Below are positions 5,933 through 6,222 of a stretch of 6,222 nt of DNA, piece by piece (positions within the stretch are counted from its first letter, which is position 1; the number at the start of each line of letters is the position of its first letter). The position numbers and the translations under genes are program-made. The DNA is from Bacillota bacterium (GTDB taxonomy: Bacteria; Bacillota; UBA4882; UBA8346): NCBI GenBank assembly GCA_003501335.1, contig DNPQ01000129.1, positions 716 through 6,937 on the forward strand, written 5' to 3'. The notes beneath the pieces are model-generated. The model ran no database searches, was not told where the DNA came from, and saw nothing but the letters and a program-made list of their open reading frames with translations.

Positions 5933-6222
5933 ACCGAATCGCTAAAAAATTTGCAGAGTTGCGCCAAAATAAGAAAAAGGCTTTTATTCCTTATATTATG
6001 GCGGGCGATCCTAATTTAGAAAAAACCGTCGAGTTAATTCAACTTTTGGCGGAAAATGGAGCCGACCTGATTGAAGTGGGAGTGCCTTTCTCCGATCCGG
6101 TGGCGGATGGTCTGGTGATTCAACAAGCCGGTGTTCGGGCGTTACGCAATGGCTGTACTCTTGAAAAAATACTGGACTGTATGGCAAAAGTAACTCTCAC
6201 AGTGGATACACCCCTGATTTTG
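5929..6222 (+). CDS. trpA: Tryptophan synthase alpha chain (TrpA), cut by the window edge
   Basis: Cleaves indole-3-glycerol phosphate to indole and glyceraldehyde 3-phosphate, and passes indole to TrpB. Only the first 98 residues, of about 260-270 expected, lie in the window; the frame is open to the last base. Visible motifs are PYIMAGDP (21-28), LIEVGVPFSDP (47-57) with the catalytic glutamate E49, and VADG (58-61) with the catalytic aspartate D60; these fall at the same numbers as in the enterobacterial enzyme. After VADG comes leucine (L62), where the family almost always has proline. The ATG overlaps the trpB stop (ATGA) and follows a GGGGGTGA ribosome site at 5917-5924, so the start is secure. 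Confidence 0.95.
   Translation, partial: MNRIAKKFAELRQNKKKAFIPYIMAGDPNLEKTVELIQLLAENGADLIEVGVPFSDPVADGLVIQQAGVRALRNGCTLEKILDCMAKVTLTVDTPLIL

Overview
The window is most of a tryptophan biosynthesis operon, all on the + strand, in the order trpE-trpG-trpD-trpC-trpF-trpB-trpA. The first six genes look intact, although the true start of trpE is uncertain. trpA runs off the right edge after 98 codons. Together they encode the whole route from chorismate to tryptophan: anthranilate synthase (TrpE/TrpG), anthranilate phosphoribosyltransferase (TrpD), indole-glycerol phosphate synthase (TrpC), phosphoribosylanthranilate isomerase (TrpF) and tryptophan synthase (TrpB/TrpA). All seven are separate polypeptides. 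The fusions known elsewhere (TrpGD, TrpCF, TrpEG) are absent.

The organism is probably a Bacillota (Firmicutes) member, perhaps a clostridial or deep-branching lineage. The reasons are the single-function gene order, strong purine-rich Shine-Dalgarno sites, a TTG start for trpB and a moderate base composition (mid-40s % GC, estimated by eye). This is an inference and no species is claimed. Stops are TAG, TAA and TGA, with TGA ending trpD, trpF and trpB, so the standard bacterial code applies.

Layout: bases 1-77 are an open frame running into trpE, with no visible promoter, T-box or terminator. The genes are then tightly packed: trpE/trpG overlap by 7 nt, trpG/trpD are separated by 32 nt, trpD/trpC by 11 nt, trpC/trpF overlap by 14 nt and trpB/trpA overlap by 4 nt (ATGA). 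The one break in the packing is a 112-nt gap between trpF and trpB (4630-4741). It holds a promoter-like sequence, two very short reading frames and the ribosome site for trpB.

This is a conventional metabolic operon, and I see no mobile element, CRISPR array, RNA gene, defence gene or novel system. The points most worth a second look are the trpF-trpB gap, the unresolved trpE N-terminus and one unusual residue in the TrpA active-site region.
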